DNA from: Pseudoglutamicibacter albus
Lineage (GTDB): Bacteria; Actinomycetota; Actinomycetes; Actinomycetales; Micrococcaceae
Length of the DNA stretch: 64,000 bases
Reading direction: 5' to 3'
Assembly: GCF_031458175.1 (NCBI RefSeq)
Contig: NZ_JAVDXX010000001.1
Span: 1,178,001 to 1,242,000 of the forward strand
The notes under the pieces are model-generated. The model saw only the letters and a program-made list of their open reading frames with translations. It made no database searches and was not told where the DNA came from. A program made the translations under genes and the position numbers. Positions 54,471 to 64,000 of this stretch are shown here, one piece after another (position 1 is the stretch's first letter; the number at the start of each line of letters is the position of its first letter).

Positions 54471-57209
54471 CTAGCGTTGCGGGATGCTCATCGAGCGGCG
54501 TGCCGAATCGGTGCGCTGATCCGGGTTCCCCACATAAATCGCCGCAGAGAGCACCGCAACGCCGTCTTCCATGACCTGGAGCGGGACGAACTCCATCCGC
54601 ACAACCTCCGGGTGTTGTTCCTTCAACTCAGAGATGCGGTGCAGAGTGTCTTTGAGCGCTTCGGTATCGAAGTGCGGCAACCCGTGATAGCCGGTCAGCT
54701 TCTGCGCGGTCTTAGGCCTAGACACCATGTCCTCAAGGATTCCCGGTGAAAGCGGAGGTGTCGCGTGCGCCCAGTCATCGAGCAGATCCACGGCATCTCC
54801 GCTCAAACCGAACGAAACCACTGGGCCCATCAGCGGGTCCTCGATCGAAATCACCGTGCACGCCTGACCGCGGTCCACCATCGGCTGGACTTCAAGCCGT
54901 GTTTCACGCGTCACCGCGATGTCTTCACGCATCTGTTCAACCGCTTGGCGCAACTCCTCCTCAGACGTGATGCCCAGCCGGACTCCGCCCATGTCCATGC
55001 GGTGCCGAAGGTGCCCCGAGGCGACCTTAAGCGCAACCGGATATCCGTACTCGTTAGCGGCAGCCACACCTTCTTCGACGTCTTCGAAGGTCGTGGCCGG
55101 AACCACCGTCAAACCGTAGTGGCCCAGAAGCTCCGCGGTCTCATCAGCGGAAAGCCGCCCCATCCCGGTACCCTCGATACCCTCGACAGCTTTATCAACC
55201 AAGGCACGCGCCGCCGCGATATCGATGCCTTCCGGCGGGGCTGGAACACCCCAATCGCGTTGTTGCCACGCCGAATACTCAGCGCCGTGCCCCAGTGCTC
55301 TGAACATCGTGGACAAGGTCGCAAACACCGTGACGCGCCCGCCCCGGTCAGTACCTGGAGTCTCAGCACCCGAAACACCGATCAGGCACGCGACAACCGG
55401 CCTATCAGTAGAGCCGAGGCTCTCAGCGACCCGGTCGGCGAGCGCCTCATGATTCACGCCAACAGCGGGAAGCAACACAACAGCTACAGCGTCGGCCTCG
55501 TCGTTCTCAAGTGCCTTCTGGATCGCTTCCGTCACGAGCGCGGCCGGGTCCGAAACACCAGCCAGCAACAGCGAAGAATCCGTGCTGATAGCCTCTAGGC
55601 CGTTCTGGCCAGCCAAATCCGCCGCCGTCATCGCAAGTGCCGCCGAATTAGAAACCAGCGCGACCTTATTACCCTTCGGAACACCGGCGGTAGAGAACAA
55701 CAGCGCGGTATCCATGAGCTCGTCCTGCGTAGCGACACGTACAACGCCGGCCTGCCGCAAAATCGCGTCCACCACACCTACCGGGGCGCCGAGCTGACGC
55801 ACCGCATGCCCAGGAGGCAAGACCAGGCCCATCGTCTCCGACTTCGCGACAATCACAGGTTTCGTCGCTGAAAGACGGCTCGCCAAACGGGTGAACTTAC
55901 GCGGATTACCGAAGCTCTCCAGATACATCGCGACCACGCTGGTCGCTTCGTCATCTTCCCAGTACTGCATCAGGTCATTACCCGAAACATCCGCGCGGTT
56001 ACCGGAATTGACCCAAGAAGAAATACCGATGCCACGGCGCTGAGCGGCCGCTTCAAGCATGATCCCGGAAGCCGCCGAATGGCTGAAAAGCCCAACCCCG
56101 CCAGCAGGCGATACCGGTGTGGAAACAGATGCGTGCAGACGCACATCGGAAGCATTATTGCCATAACCCAGCGATGCCGGGCCAATCACGCGCATACCGT
56201 AGTTACGTGCCGCATGCACCAGCTTTCGCTGAATCTCAAACGCTTCAGGAGTGTGGAAACCAGACGAGATCACCACAAGACCGCGGGCATTCACCGCAGC
56301 GGCATCCTCAACAACCTCCATCACATCAGCAGGCCGCTGCACGGCAACCACCACATCGACGGATGCCTCGATATCTCGCAGCGAGGCAACACAGCCAGAA
56401 GCCACCGCCTCATCCCCAGCGGACGAATCGAGGGCTTCGAGCTTGTCAAGATACGGGTCAACGCAGTACAGCGTCCCCGTGAAACCTGCCGAACGGATAT
56501 TCTGCGCAACAGCACCTGCCACCGAACCCGGCTTGTTGATCGCACCCACCACAGCAACCGATTCAGCACGCATCAAAGCAGCCAGCGACAACGCCTCAGC
56601 ACGGTGCTCGCGCGCCTCCATGACCTCACGCGAACGATCCGTAGGGTCAATCGGGAAATCGACCATCACAACGCCGTCTTCAAAACGCCGCGAAATATCG
56701 AAACCGGCCTGCATGAACACCGTGAGCATCGCACGGTTCTCCGGAAGAACCTCCGCTGTGAAACGCTCGATACCCAACTCACGGCCCGCCGTCACCAAGT
56801 GTTCAAGCAGAATCGAGCCCAGGCCACGGCCGTGGAAGTCATCGCGGATGTTGAACGCGACCTCAGCCTCTGACTCGCTACCGCCGAACTTGGCCCCGAG
56901 CCGATCGAAACGACCAACACCTACAATCTCGTTGCGCCGCTCCACCACGAGGCACACACGGTTATAGTGATCAACCTCCGTGAAGTTCCGCAGCTCTTTA
57001 TCGGTGAGCTTGGACTTATACGTGAAGTAACGCAAATAGATAGATCGTTCAGACTGCTGGGAATGCATTTGCTGCAAACCATCAGCGTCCGCGGGCGTCA
57101 CAGGACGCACATGGGCGGTCGAGCCGTCGCGAAGCACCACATCGGCTTCCCAATGCGATGGATACGTCGACGGAGTGTCAGATCCCGGGTTCTGCGCTAC
57201 GGAGGCCAT
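54471..57209 (-). CDS. GNAT acetyltransferase fused to ADP-forming acyl-CoA synthetase-like domains
   Basis: A 912-residue protein. N-terminal GNAT domain (about 25-190) with the acetyl-CoA loop DDFHGRGLGSILLEHL; then a CoA-binding Rossmann domain (about 210-330, ESVAVVGAINKPGSVAG), succinyl-CoA-ligase-like domains (about 345-650, SHSAASGIMLEAAAQRRG) and a C-terminal ATP-grasp (about 680-900, ALKVASGHLRHRMDMGGVRL). This is the Pat/PatZ-like protein lysine acetyltransferase architecture, which modifies metabolic enzymes such as acetyl-CoA synthetase; here GNAT comes first, as in other actinobacteria. It heads an operon with the DUF5998 and phosphodiesterase genes. Confidence 0.87.
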   Translation of the reverse strand: MASVAQNPGSDTPSTYPSHWEADVVLRDGSTAHVRPVTPADADGLQQMHSQQSERSIYLRYFTYKSKLTDKELRNFTEVDHYNRVCLVVERRNEIVGVGRFDRLGAKFGGSESEAEVAFNIRDDFHGRGLGSILLEHLVTAGRELGIERFTAEVLPENRAMLTVFMQAGFDISRRFEDGVVMVDFPIDPTDRSREVMEAREHRAEALSLAALMRAESVAVVGAINKPGSVAGAVAQNIRSAGFTGTLYCVDPYLDKLEALDSSAGDEAVASGCVASLRDIEASVDVVVAVQRPADVMEVVEDAAAVNARGLVVISSGFHTPEAFEIQRKLVHAARNYGMRVIGPASLGYGNNASDVRLHASVSTPVSPAGGVGLFSHSAASGIMLEAAAQRRGIGISSWVNSGNRADVSGNDLMQYWEDDEATSVVAMYLESFGNPRKFTRLASRLSATKPVIVAKSETMGLVLPPGHAVRQLGAPVGVVDAILRQAGVVRVATQDELMDTALLFSTAGVPKGNKVALVSNSAALAMTAADLAGQNGLEAISTDSSLLLAGVSDPAALVTEAIQKALENDEADAVAVVLLPAVGVNHEALADRVAESLGSTDRPVVACLIGVSGAETPGTDRGGRVTVFATLSTMFRALGHGAEYSAWQQRDWGVPAPPEGIDIAAARALVDKAVEGIEGTGMGRLSADETAELLGHYGLTVVPATTFEDVEEGVAAANEYGYPVALKVASGHLRHRMDMGGVRLGITSEEELRQAVEQMREDIAVTRETRLEVQPMVDRGQACTVISIEDPLMGPVVSFGLSGDAVDLLDDWAHATPPLSPGILEDMVSRPKTAQKLTGYHGLPHFDTEALKDTLHRISELKEQHPEVVRMEFVPLQVMEDGVAVLSAAIYVGNPDQRTDSARRSMSIPQR

Positions 57210-57335
57210 AAAGTGAATATAGCGTGATCATCTGAGCGTTGGGTGAACTTTTCCCATTTTTGGGAACCCGCCCGCCAGCTGCGATGGTTAGCATGCACGC
57301 GAAACAAGACAAATCAACGGTGAGTGAAGGACAGC

Positions 57336-60128
57336 ATGGCGACCTCGTCGAAGAGTTCCAAAGGCGCAACGCGTTCCAAGGGAACAGCGGCCGCGCAAGC
57401 GAAGGCTGCGTGGGAAGAGGTTGAGGAACACATCATCGATGTGGATGTCACCAGCGAGATGGAGGCGTCCTTCCTCGAATACGCGTATTCGGTGATCTAT
57501 TCGCGCGCCCTGCCGGATGCCCGCGATGGCCTCAAACCGGTTCAGCGCCGCATCCTCTACATGATGCGGCAGATGGGCCTGGCGCCGAACAAGGGCCACG
57601 TCAAGAGCGCGCGTGTGACCGGCGAGGTCATGGGTAAGCTGCACCCGCACGGTGATGCCGCGATCTACGATGCGATGGTGCGCATGGCGCAATCGTTCTC
57701 GTTGCGTTTGCCGCTGGTTGATGGGCACGGTAACTTCGGCTCGCTCGATGACGGTCCGGCCGCTGCCCGCTATACGGAGGCGCGGCTGGCTGATTCCGCG
57801 ATCGATATGACCGATGACCTCGATGAGGACGTGGTCAATTTTGTTCCGAACTATGATTCCCGGCTTGTGCAGCCGGAAGTGCTTCCGGCAGCTTTCCCGA
57901 ATCTTTTGGTCAACGGTTCTTCCGGTATCGCGGTGGGTATGGCCACCAATATCGCCCCGCACAACCCGGGCGAGGTGATCGCTGGTGCACGGCATTTGAT
58001 CGAGAACCCTGATGCGAGCCTGAAAGACATCATGAAGTTCATCCCGGGCCCGGACCTGCCTTCTGGCGGGACCATCGTGGGCTTGGATGGGGTGAAGAAG
58101 GCCTATGAGACGGGCCGCGGCGTGTTCCGGACCCGCGCCAAGGTTGAGTTGGAGAAGGTCACCGCCCGCAAGCAGGCGCTGGTGGTCACCGAGCTGCCCT
58201 ATGGTGTGGGCCCGGAGAAGGTCATCGAGAAGATCAAGGACGCCGCGGATGCGAAGAAACTCACCGGTGTCTCCGATGTTGTGGACCTGACGGACCGGCA
58301 CCACGGTTTGCGTCTGGTGATTGAGCTGAAGACCGGCTTCAACCCCAACGCCGTGCTTGCGGCTTTGTATAAGCACACGCCGATGGAAGATTCCTTTGGC
58401 ATCAACAACGTTGCGTTGGTGGATGGCCAGCCGCGGCAGCTCGGTTTGCTTGAGATGCTGCAGGTGTATGTGGATCACCGTCTGGATGTGGTGCGCCGCC
58501 GCACCCAGTTCCGCCACACTAAACGCAAGGATCGGTTGCATCTGGTTGAGGGTTTGCTGATTGCGATCCTCGATATCGATGAGGTGATCCGGATTGTCAG
58601 GGACTCTGAGGACACCGCGAGCGCCCGCGCCGCATTGCGTGAGCGGTTCTCGCTATCCGAGCCGCAGGCTGATCACATCCTTGAGTTGCGTTTGCGTCAG
58701 CTGACCAAGTTCTCTCAGGTTGAGCTTGAGGCTGAGAAGAAGAAACTTGAAGAGGAGATCGCTTACCTCGAGGGGATCCTCGGTTCGGATGCGAAACTGC
58801 GTGAGCTGGTTTCCGGTGAGCTCGCCGAGGTTGCTGAGCGCCACCACTCCCCTCGCCGCACGGTTCTGATGGCTAAACCGAAGGATGTTCCACTGGCTGG
58901 CACGGTGATGCCGGAGCCGGATGAGGGCGCGGGCTCGGCGAAGAAGCCGATGTCGATGCAGGTTGCTGACACCGAGTGTTTCGTTGTGCTCTCTGCCACC
59001 GGCAAGCTGGTGCGCACACACGGCCGGGACGAGGTTTTGGGTCAGCGGCGTTCCCGCCATGACGTGATCGCTTCCCTTGTGCCGACAACCGCGCGCGGCC
59101 ACATCGGTTTGCTCACGAACACGGGACGGATGGCGCGCATCAGCGTGGTTGAGATCCCGCAGGTTCTGCCTGGCTCTAACGGTGTCCCACTGGGTGATGG
59201 TGTGGCCGCGACCGAGTTCATGGCTGTTGAGCGCCGCGAAAAGATCATCGCCGCGCTCCCGCTGGATGAGGTTTTCGCTCTGGGGACCGCCCACGGCGTT
59301 GTGAAACGTGTGAACCCGGACTACCCAGTCACAACCGATGAATGGCCTGCGGTCACGTTGAAGGCCGGCGACGAGGTGATCGGCGCCGCCACGTGCCCCG
59401 ATACCGCGGAGCTCGTGTTCGTTTCGCGTGAGGCTCAGCTGTTGCGTTTCGGCGCGGATAAGGTCCGCCCGCAGGGCCGTACCGGTGGCGGTGTTGCCGG
59501 CATCAAGCTGGGGGCTAAAGATACCGCGTTGTTCTTCGGTGTTGTTCTTAACGAGGCCGATGCGGTGGCGGTCACGATTGCGGACGGCCCTGAACCGCTC
59601 CCTGGTGCCGAGGGCGGTTCCGCTAAAGTCACGCCACTGGTGGAGTTCCCGGCGAAGGGTCGCGGCACGATGGGTGTTCGCGCGCACCGGTTCCTTAAGG
59701 GCGAAGACCACCTTGTGGCCGCGTGGGTCGGTGCTGGGCCTGCTCGTGGCGCTTCCAAGGGCGGTATGGCCCGCGCGTTGCCGCTGGAATACGGCCGCCG
59801 CGACGGTTCCGGTGTCCCGTTGACACAAGCCGTTGACATCATGGGCCCGGCTAGTTCTTCGGTTGCGCTCAAGCCGGCCGACGACGCGGTTGCGGCCGGC
59901 GCTGAAGCCGCAGCTGGCACCGCTTCGGCAAACACTGCGGCGGCTGACACTGCCGAGACTGAGTCGGTCAAACCAGCTACGAAGCAACCGGCGCCGTCGC
60001 AACGTTCCGCCTCATCGCAACGCCGTGCCCCGGTCCAGCCGGAGATGGATTCGCTGCCGTTCGATGACGATGGCGTATCGATCGAACCCGGCAACCGGGT
60101 GGACCTACGCGGGAACAAAGAGAAGTAG
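57336..60128 (+). CDS. parC: DNA topoisomerase IV / gyrase-type subunit A
   Basis: A 930-residue type IIA topoisomerase subunit: [20 protein letters not shown], the QRDR-like helix [20 protein letters not shown], the catalytic Tyr146 in [10 protein letters not shown], and a C-terminal beta-propeller (about 520-850) with the imperfect GyrA box QRRSRHD. It decatenates or relaxes DNA with the ParE-type subunit encoded elsewhere. The last 90 residues are Ala/Thr/Pro-rich. ATG 57336 follows GAAGGA. ParC versus GyrA is judged from the propeller and length; a distinct gyrA should exist elsewhere. Confidence 0.88.
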   Translation: MATSSKSSKGATRSKGTAAAQAKAAWEEVEEHIIDVDVTSEMEASFLEYAYSVIYSRALPDARDGLKPVQRRILYMMRQMGLAPNKGHVKSARVTGEVMGKLHPHGDAAIYDAMVRMAQSFSLRLPLVDGHGNFGSLDDGPAAARYTEARLADSAIDMTDDLDEDVVNFVPNYDSRLVQPEVLPAAFPNLLVNGSSGIAVGMATNIAPHNPGEVIAGARHLIENPDASLKDIMKFIPGPDLPSGGTIVGLDGVKKAYETGRGVFRTRAKVELEKVTARKQALVVTELPYGVGPEKVIEKIKDAADAKKLTGVSDVVDLTDRHHGLRLVIELKTGFNPNAVLAALYKHTPMEDSFGINNVALVDGQPRQLGLLEMLQVYVDHRLDVVRRRTQFRHTKRKDRLHLVEGLLIAILDIDEVIRIVRDSEDTASARAALRERFSLSEPQADHILELRLRQLTKFSQVELEAEKKKLEEEIAYLEGILGSDAKLRELVSGELAEVAERHHSPRRTVLMAKPKDVPLAGTVMPEPDEGAGSAKKPMSMQVADTECFVVLSATGKLVRTHGRDEVLGQRRSRHDVIASLVPTTARGHIGLLTNTGRMARISVVEIPQVLPGSNGVPLGDGVAATEFMAVERREKIIAALPLDEVFALGTAHGVVKRVNPDYPVTTDEWPAVTLKAGDEVIGAATCPDTAELVFVSREAQLLRFGADKVRPQGRTGGGVAGIKLGAKDTALFFGVVLNEADAVAVTIADGPEPLPGAEGGSAKVTPLVEFPAKGRGTMGVRAHRFLKGEDHLVAAWVGAGPARGASKGGMARALPLEYGRRDGSGVPLTQAVDIMGPASSSVALKPADDAVAAGAEAAAGTASANTAAADTAETESVKPATKQPAPSQRSASSQRRAPVQPEMDSLPFDDDGVSIEPGNRVDLRGNKEK

Positions 60129-60144
60129 CAAACCTGCGTGGACG

Positions 60145-63100
60145 TTATAGCCGCGTGATGCTCTCCGCCTGGGCTGCCAGCTCCTGATCGTGGGTCACCA
60201 ACACCAAGGCGACGTCGTGGGCGCCTGAGCGGACATCGTCGATGAGGGCTTGGCCTTCGTCCTCGCCAAGGTGGGCGGTCGGTTCATCGAGGATGATCGC
60301 GCGCGCACCAGCAAGCAGTGTTCGAGCCACAGCGAGCCGTTGCCGTTGACCGCCAGACATGAATCTGCCGCCAGCACCGGTGAGGGTATCCAAGCCGTCG
60401 GGCAGGTGAGCGGCCCACGGCCCCAGGCCTACCCGCTCTAGAGCCGCGTACATTTCCGCATCCGAGACCGGATTACTTTTATCGCGGCCAAGCGCGAGGT
60501 TACCGCGCACCGTGGAGTCGAACACGTACCCGTCCTGCGGACACCACGCGAGGCCAGCCAAAGCCGCCTCGGATACGTTCCCTGGGGAGCCAGCTGCCGC
60601 ATCGGGGGCCTGGGCAAGGGTGACCCACGCGCCATCCGTACGGGCCTGGACCGTGCCCGTGCGGGGCGTGAGGAAACCGAGCATCACAGCGATCATCGTG
60701 GACTTACCGGAACCTGAAGGCCCCGTGACGGCCCACATTTCGCCTTGTTCGACCCCACCTGAGACCGGCCCGAACACCGGCGGATCCTCTGGAGCGTAAG
60801 CGGCACTCAGATCCCGCACACGCACACTATCCACACGATGCGCAGCATCAGCACCGGCCGGCGCCTCTTCATGAGGCTCTGGTTCAGTCTCGATAGCCGT
60901 GACCGAACGGTTCTCCAGGTATGGGGCGACTGAAGCGAGCATCGAGCTGAGCACCGGTACCTGTCTCAGCGCTTCAGCGAGCTGGCCGAGCGGCTCATCA
61001 ACCGCGAGCAACAGCAACACCGCGAGTGCGAGCAGGCGCGGATCAGCGCCTGCGGCGGCACCCAGTACGAGCGCGGCCATCGCGGCGCATCCGCCCAGGA
61101 GGGAGGCGAGTCCCTCCCCCACCCCCGAGCCGAGCGCCTCGCGGCGGACCGCGCGGCTGACCAACTCATCGCTGCTTCGGAACCACGCAACGTGGCGAGC
61201 CACCGCGTTGTGTGCCGCGATGTCTGGGGCTGCCGCCATGATGCGGCCGGTCTGCTCGGCGACCCGGACCCTGTGTTCAGCCATGACGGCTGTAGCCCTG
61301 CGCTCAACCGCTAGCGTGGTGAGCGGGGCAACCACAAGCCCTAACACCAGGAGCGTGAGCAACATCCACCCCAGGGACGGGATCACGAGCCAGGACGCCA
61401 AACAGGTTGCGAGCACCGCAGCGACCGCCGCCGGGATCGGGACGATGACGCGCGGGACCGTATCGCGAATCTCATCGACCTCAGCGATGAGCGTGCCCGC
61501 CGCCCCACCTGGCCGGTTGAGCCGCTGCCAACCCAGAATATTGGAGCCTAGGGCGTCCCAGACCGCAACGCGGAGCCGTGAAGCCCACGCGAGCACCGCG
61601 TTGTGTGTCACGTTTCGTTCGGCATAACGCAGCGTGGAACGAAGCAAACCGAAGAAGCGCACACCCACGATCGCAACCATGAGGTACATGATGGGCGGTT
61701 GTTGGGAGGCATAGACGATAAGCCAACCGGACACCGCCGTGAGCGCCCCGCCGGACAGGACCGATAGCGCACCAAGTGCCGCCGCACCCCATAGAGCGGC
61801 TTTACCCCACGGCAGGATCCGCCACGGAAGGCCCCAGCGAGGCGTACTCGCCGGTTGGGCGTCCGTGGTTCGTGTTTGCTTCGGGAACGTGCCCGTGGAG
61901 TCTGTCGCAGCGCCGGCGTCGTTGGCAGCCTTGGCACCGTTGGCATGGACAGCGTTGGCCCCGTTGGCCTGGGCAACGCCGTGCCCGACGGGTCGCCCCG
62001 GAAGCGCTTCCGCTGGTGTCCCTGCGGTGTAGATGGGTTCGGCTCCTGCCCTCTCCCAGGTGAGGAAGGCATCACTGATCGCCCTCGCGGCCGGGTCGTG
62101 GGTCGCGATCACCACGATGTTGCCGCTGTCTGCTTCTGCCCGGATCAGCTGCCGTACGCGCTGGGCCGAGACCGGGTCAAGATGGGCTGTCGGCTCATCC
62201 AAAGCCAGCAGGCCAGGCGCTTGCCCGTCGCGTGTTCCGCCAGCGGCCGTGCCGTGCGCCGCGCTCGAGGCTTGACGTGCCGAGCGCAGATTCGTGACCG
62301 CCCGCATCACCGCAAGCCGGCGCTTCTCCCCCGGCGAAAGCTCCGAGATCGGCCGATCCCACGCGTGGCTTGGTAACAGCGCGGCCACATCCTCGCCGAC
62401 ACCATCAACGCCCGCTTCCGTAGCGGTAGCTCCTAGCTGGACTGGTTCGGCCAACGCTAAGGCTAGTTCAGCCCGCGGGGTCTCTTGCGAAAAATTCGGC
62501 GCCTGGAACGCGACACCTCTAGGCCTCGGCTGCGCGGCATCGTGCGGTTCGGATTCCGTTCCGCTTACCACGTCGAGGCCTGCGACACGGCCCTCACAAG
62601 CCGTGGCAAGTTGCGCGTGAGCGACCCCGGCGAGCACAGCGAGCACCGAGGACTTACCGCAGCCAGAAGGCCCGGCCAGAGCCGTGACAGTCCCCGGCAG
62701 AGCGTCGAAGGTCACCGGCCCCACGGATTCACGCCCGCCACCCCGGACCACCCGTAGCCCGCTCACCGAGACGCCAGCATCTGGGGCCGCAGGCGCTGTG
62801 TGCAAGCCATGTGCCGTGCGCGGGCCGGCGGGTGCATCCTCCGTGGAATCGCTCACGGACTCCTGCTCAAGGATCGCATTGACGCGCTTGAGGGCCGCGA
62901 CCCCGTCTTCGGATGCGTGGAAGCCGGCACCCACGGCTCGCAAGGACATGTAGGCCTCCGGCGCGAGCATCAAAGCGACCAGGCCGTCTTCAAGACTCAA
63001 CTGGCCCCACACAAGCCGCACACCGATGAACACCGCAACCAACGCAACCGAGATGGTCGCGATCAACTCAAGCGCGAAGGAAGACATGAACGCCGCGCGC

Positions 63101-63873
63101 AAAGTCTTAGCGGTACTGAGGCGGTATTTCTCCGAAACATCGAACAGGGCGCGCCGCTGAGCATCGGCGCGGCGCAAACCAACAAGAACAGGCAGCCCGC
63201 GCGCGAGCTCACTGAGGTGATGCGATAGACGGTCCAACCCGTCTTGGGCCTGCTGGATGCGCTCTTCGGTATGCCACCCGATCAGCGCCATGAACACTGG
63301 CACGAGCGGGATCGTCAACACGATGATGAGCGCGGAAACCCAGTCCGCCCACACAACACGGGCCAACACGGCCAGTGGGATCACCGCGGTTGCCACGAGG
63401 GCCGGCAGATAGTCCCGGAAGAAGGAATCCAAGCCATCGAGCCCGCGGGAAGCGACAACCGTCGCGGAGGCCTCGCTGTGGCTGGTAGCACTTCCTTTCG
63501 CTACCCCACCGGATTCGCCTGCCCCGGCGTTGTTGCTTGATCCGGCATTGCTACTTGATCCTGCGTTGTTGCTTGATCTTGCATTGTTGAGCTGGTGCTC
63601 AACGAGCCGGGCTCGCAGCGACTCTTTGACATCAACTGCTGCCCGCACCGCGATCACACGCGAGGCCCACGTAGCCGCGGCCCGCAGGACAACGCCGCCG
63701 AGGCCGTAAAGCAGAAGGCTCGCGACGTCGAGTTGGTGGCCTGCCGCCACGTGCGCGATGCCCGCCGCGAGTGCGGACATCAACGCGATCAACCCGACGG
63801 CGCGAGCCGCCGCTACGGCCCCGAGCGCCAGAAGAGCACCGCGAGAGGTACCTTGAGGCAATTCAGGGCGCAA
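60145..63873 (-). CDS. cydDC: Fused thiol-reductant ABC exporter CydDC
   Basis: A 1242-residue fusion of two half-transporters. Each half has six membrane helices and an ATPase: first Walker A GPSGCGKSS near 400, with LSPGEKRRLAVMRA and LLALDEPTAHLDP; second GPSGSGKST near 1050, with MSGGQRQRLAVARTLL and IILDEPTAHL. CydDC exports glutathione-like thiols or handles haem for cytochrome bd assembly. The first half carries SSNNAG-type repeats in a loop (about 94-115, at 63537-63595), and an Ala/Asn/Gly-rich linker joins the halves near 635. The start is probably TTG 63873, three bases after the cydB stop. Confidence 0.93.
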   Translation of the reverse strand: MRPELPQGTSRGALLALGAVAAARAVGLIALMSALAAGIAHVAAGHQLDVASLLLYGLGGVVLRAAATWASRVIAVRAAVDVKESLRARLVEHQLNNARSSNNAGSSSNAGSSNNAGAGESGGVAKGSATSHSEASATVVASRGLDGLDSFFRDYLPALVATAVIPLAVLARVVWADWVSALIIVLTIPLVPVFMALIGWHTEERIQQAQDGLDRLSHHLSELARGLPVLVGLRRADAQRRALFDVSEKYRLSTAKTLRAAFMSSFALELIATISVALVAVFIGVRLVWGQLSLEDGLVALMLAPEAYMSLRAVGAGFHASEDGVAALKRVNAILEQESVSDSTEDAPAGPRTAHGLHTAPAAPDAGVSVSGLRVVRGGGRESVGPVTFDALPGTVTALAGPSGCGKSSVLAVLAGVAHAQLATACEGRVAGLDVVSGTESEPHDAAQPRPRGVAFQAPNFSQETPRAELALALAEPVQLGATATEAGVDGVGEDVAALLPSHAWDRPISELSPGEKRRLAVMRAVTNLRSARQASSAAHGTAAGGTRDGQAPGLLALDEPTAHLDPVSAQRVRQLIRAEADSGNIVVIATHDPAARAISDAFLTWERAGAEPIYTAGTPAEALPGRPVGHGVAQANGANAVHANGAKAANDAGAATDSTGTFPKQTRTTDAQPASTPRWGLPWRILPWGKAALWGAAALGALSVLSGGALTAVSGWLIVYASQQPPIMYLMVAIVGVRFFGLLRSTLRYAERNVTHNAVLAWASRLRVAVWDALGSNILGWQRLNRPGGAAGTLIAEVDEIRDTVPRVIVPIPAAVAAVLATCLASWLVIPSLGWMLLTLLVLGLVVAPLTTLAVERRATAVMAEHRVRVAEQTGRIMAAAPDIAAHNAVARHVAWFRSSDELVSRAVRREALGSGVGEGLASLLGGCAAMAALVLGAAAGADPRLLALAVLLLLAVDEPLGQLAEALRQVPVLSSMLASVAPYLENRSVTAIETEPEPHEEAPAGADAAHRVDSVRVRDLSAAYAPEDPPVFGPVSGGVEQGEMWAVTGPSGSGKSTMIAVMLGFLTPRTGTVQARTDGAWVTLAQAPDAAAGSPGNVSEAALAGLAWCPQDGYVFDSTVRGNLALGRDKSNPVSDAEMYAALERVGLGPWAAHLPDGLDTLTGAGGRFMSGGQRQRLAVARTLLAGARAIILDEPTAHLGEDEGQALIDDVRSGAHDVALVLVTHDQELAAQAESITRL

Positions 63874-63876
63874 GAA

Positions 63877-64000
63877 TCACACCACGCTCGTGACAAAGTG
63901 CTGAGGCGGAATGTGGTGCGCCGAAATGCGCTTGCGGAACACCCAATAGGTGTAGCTCTGATATGCGAGAGTGATCGGGACACCGATCGCCGCCACAATG
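63877..64000 (-). CDS. cydB: Cytochrome bd ubiquinol oxidase subunit II, C-terminal end (partial)
   Basis: The last 40 codons of CydB run off the right edge. The visible end reads AAIGVPITLAYQSYTYWVF then RKRISAHHIPPQHFVTSVV and a TGA at 63877-63879, a typical final helix and cytosolic tail of subunit II. With cydDC three bases downstream, it is part of a cydAB-cydDC operon. Confidence 0.9.
   Translation of the reverse strand, partial: IVAAIGVPITLAYQSYTYWVFRKRISAHHIPPQHFVTSVV

Noticed and set aside
57288-60002. Two long minus-strand open frames (417 and 449 codons) across parC
   Set aside because: Shadows of parC; their Arg/His-rich composition is typical of antisense frames.
63536-63596. 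Short regular repeats resembling a CRISPR array
   Set aside because: They are 18-base in-frame coding repeats without spacers.

Overview
The window is a high-GC actinobacterial chromosome segment, most likely from the family Micrococcaceae (order Micrococcales). The markers are a fused E2/E1 2-oxoglutarate decarboxylase (kgd type), the tiny ribosomal protein bL37, a sigma-R/RsrA redox pair, SepH, a fused CydDC exporter, an actinobacterial tmRNA tag (AESKRTDFALAA) and the order dxs - acnA - RNA methyltransferase - APC permease - trkA - trkA - DUF3159 - OB-fold - DUF3710 - dut - DUF3093 - DUF4193 - sepH, which is shared with many Actinomycetota. The genus cannot be fixed from the sequence alone. 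One gene is cut at each end (hrpA at the left, cydB at the right).

Layout. 1-2.6 kb: the 3' end of an HrpA-type helicase, a HIT hydrolase and a zinc alcohol dehydrogenase with a long N-terminal extension. 2.6-11 kb is a metal-uptake block: an efeUOB iron operon behind an IdeR/DtxR-type box, a complete IS481-family element inserted exactly in the efeB stop codon, zur, and a convergent znuABC zinc operon. 11-13.5 kb: two CNNM/CBS membrane proteins. 13.9-17.6 kb: kgd. 18-20.2 kb: a degenerate SGNH-like protein, bL37, rsrA and sigH, with a well-matched sigma-R-type promoter in front of sigH. 20.4-25.5 kb: a DoxX-like protein, aroA, rsgA, hisN and a pair of fluoride-channel genes. 25.5-27.5 kb: an ABM-domain protein and putP.

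27.5-30.7 kb is the only clearly accessory stretch. It runs from a decayed lipoprotein gene to a decayed IS256-family transposase, a decayed chromate transporter, and then an intact ribbon-helix-helix (RelB/DUF6290-like) gene that overlaps a GNAT acetyltransferase. It ends at the 3' side of ssrA, a common integration target. No integrase was seen.

30.7-38.5 kb holds ssrA, smpB, an M23 peptidase, ftsX, ftsE, an unrecognised conserved-looking protein, a DUF402 protein and dxs. 38.7-54.4 kb is the conserved actinobacterial core listed above plus a phosphodiesterase and a DUF5998 protein. 54.4-64 kb holds a GNAT/acyl-CoA-synthetase fusion, parC, the fused cydDC and the end of cydB.

Most of the window is housekeeping sequence with good synteny. 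The best candidate for something undescribed is the overlapping RHH-GNAT pair at 29970-30630. Other points worth a look are the shared stop codon created by the IS481 target duplication, the long sigma-factor N-terminus, the SGNH-like protein that has lost its catalytic residues, and repeated short tandem duplications at gene ends.
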